Shown here one piece after another: positions 43,501 to 44,317 of a DNA stretch of 44,317 bases. The DNA comes from Phaeoceros laevis (lineage: Eukaryota > Anthocerotophyta > Anthocerotopsida > Notothyladales): the NCBI GenBank assembly GCA_049999765.1, contig JBNGIQ010008739.1, positions 1-44,317 of the forward strand, given 5' to 3'. Both the position numbers and the translations under genes were made by a program. Position 1 is the first letter of the stretch, and every line of letters begins with the position of its first letter. The notes beneath the pieces are model-generated. The model was not told the origin of the DNA, ran no database searches, and was given only the letters and a program-made list of their open reading frames with translations.

Positions 43501-44229
43501 TGCCTTCACTGTCAATTCCCACAGAAAAGTCTCCCATCATAACTTCGTGTAGTTCTGCACTATCTGTGATGCCCCACCTGCACAAACAATAAAAAGCCAT
43601 CCTCCTCCAAAGGCCACTACCAAATATGGAGGAATGGTCAGGATGTGCAAGAATTTTTACCTCATCACCACGACTAATGACAGCAAAGCCCTACCGAGGA
43701 AGGTTGACTCCTTCCTTTCTTGATCTCGCCATGGAATCGAGCATTGCCTGCTTCGCCGGTGCAAACACAGCAGAGTCGAGGTTGACAAGTTCAGCTAGGA
43801 TACCACTGATGCTGGACCTGCGTACTTGCTCTCTGACAATAATTCTTGAGAATGCCTTGGCCAAAGTACATGGTCTGCAACAAGAACGAATATCAGAATC
43901 TGAAAAGACAAAAATTCAAAAAAGGAAAAGGTGTAGAACACACGTTTCTGTAGGAAACCGCTTCCCTGTAGCTTGATTCCTCACACTCGGAAAAAATCGG
44001 CAGAGTAGCATATTAAGCTCCTTGTAATCATACTGCTCAAGCTTTTTTTCTTTCGACATTCCCTCGAAATCCCGGAAACCATCAAATCTATTTCTGGCCC
44101 GGCCCATTGATCGGTTTTCATAAACTTATTGACCCTTCCAGAGATCGCTGAAACCACACTTCCATCCTCGTAATTGGCAAACCCTTTGCTACTACTGCCT
44201 CCTTTTTTCTCATCCATACTCGAGAACAT
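43501..44229 (-). CDS. Crypton/DUF3504-like tyrosine-recombinase-derived protein (partial)
   Basis: On the minus strand, 44107-43944 encodes RFDGFRDFEGMSKEKKLEQY followed by DYKELNMLLCRFFPSVRN and GKRFPTET. It joins through a 69-bp GT-AG intron to 43874-43695 (AKAFSRIIVREQ, then AKQAMLDSMARSRKEGV). A further exon, 43577-~43501 (WGITDSAEL, VMMGDFSVGIDSEGKYV), continues in phase. The order 'ELN-LL--FF--VR---GK-F---T', a helical stretch with LD-M----EGV, then a G-D---DSEGK block matches the DUF3504 (ZMYM/KCTD1-like, Crypton-derived) layout. Upstream, 44229-~44110 is open in another frame (starting MFSSMDEKKGG), so either an unseen intron or a one-base shift lies near 44105. The catalytic R-H-R-Y section was not found in the window's exons, and the downstream 3' part is unresolved. 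DNA-binding role inferred. Confidence 0.5.
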
Positions 44230-44317
44230 CTTTCACGGACCCCACATCATTCAACACATTCTCACCGAAGTCACACTGACCAGGAGACTCAGATTCCGAC
44301 TCAGACAAGACCTCAGA

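Overview
This window reads as nuclear DNA from a streptophyte (plant lineage), probably a non-seed land plant or close relative. The species cannot be named from sequence alone. Support comes from GT-AG introns of about 70-220 bp, a plant-type ORMDL protein, a single-domain secreted DUF26/Gnk2 protein (a family regarded as characteristic of land plants), plant-style retrotransposon primer-binding sites matching initiator tRNA-Met, and Copia, LINE and Mutator-like remnants. Two runs of N mark assembly gaps.

Layout, left to right. Positions 1-1510 hold a hairpin-bounded, probably mobile segment carrying an ORF with a full destruction-box consensus. Positions 1953-4514 are an eight-exon TPR (kinesin-light-chain-like) gene with a possible plastid transit peptide. 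Positions 5.1-7.1 kb contain minus-strand exon-like stretches of an unidentified gene. Positions 7453-8261 are a three-exon ORMDL gene on the minus strand. Positions 8.5-13.5 kb are repeats, a gap and a decayed Copia gag/protease segment. Positions 14.0-14.5 kb are a two-exon gene for a small secreted cysteine-rich protein, next to a frameshifted gag-like ORF (minus). Positions 16.2-17.2 kb are an unidentified ORF. Positions 18170-20650 are an uninterrupted 826-residue CDS for a P-loop NTPase of the RHS/Crinkler type, with a possible nuclease region and a C-terminal zinc-type motif.

Positions 21.5-22.0 kb are a broken fragment of a GDP-mannose pyrophosphorylase alpha-like gene. Positions 23-27.5 kb are retroelement territory: two primer-binding sites, a perfect palindrome and a frameshifted LINE 3' end. 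Positions 28416-29015 are the DUF26 gene (minus). Positions 29-35 kb are poorly resolved, with repeats and a possible small gene at 33.3-34.3 kb. Positions 35460-38901 are a four-exon, 1001-residue protein with a helical N-terminus, a U-box and three SPRY domains. It is followed by a 900-bp Mutator-like element with a 9-bp target duplication and then a duplicated scrap of SPRY coding sequence. The right end holds minisatellites, a nested palindrome and a partial minus-strand gene resembling Crypton/DUF3504 tyrosine-recombinase-derived proteins.

The genes form no pathway together. ORMDL and the TPR protein look like housekeeping genes. The DUF26 protein, the cysteine-rich secreted protein, the U-box/SPRY protein and the RHS/CRN-like NTPase belong to families or architectures often linked to defence or genome conflict, but that link is an inference here.
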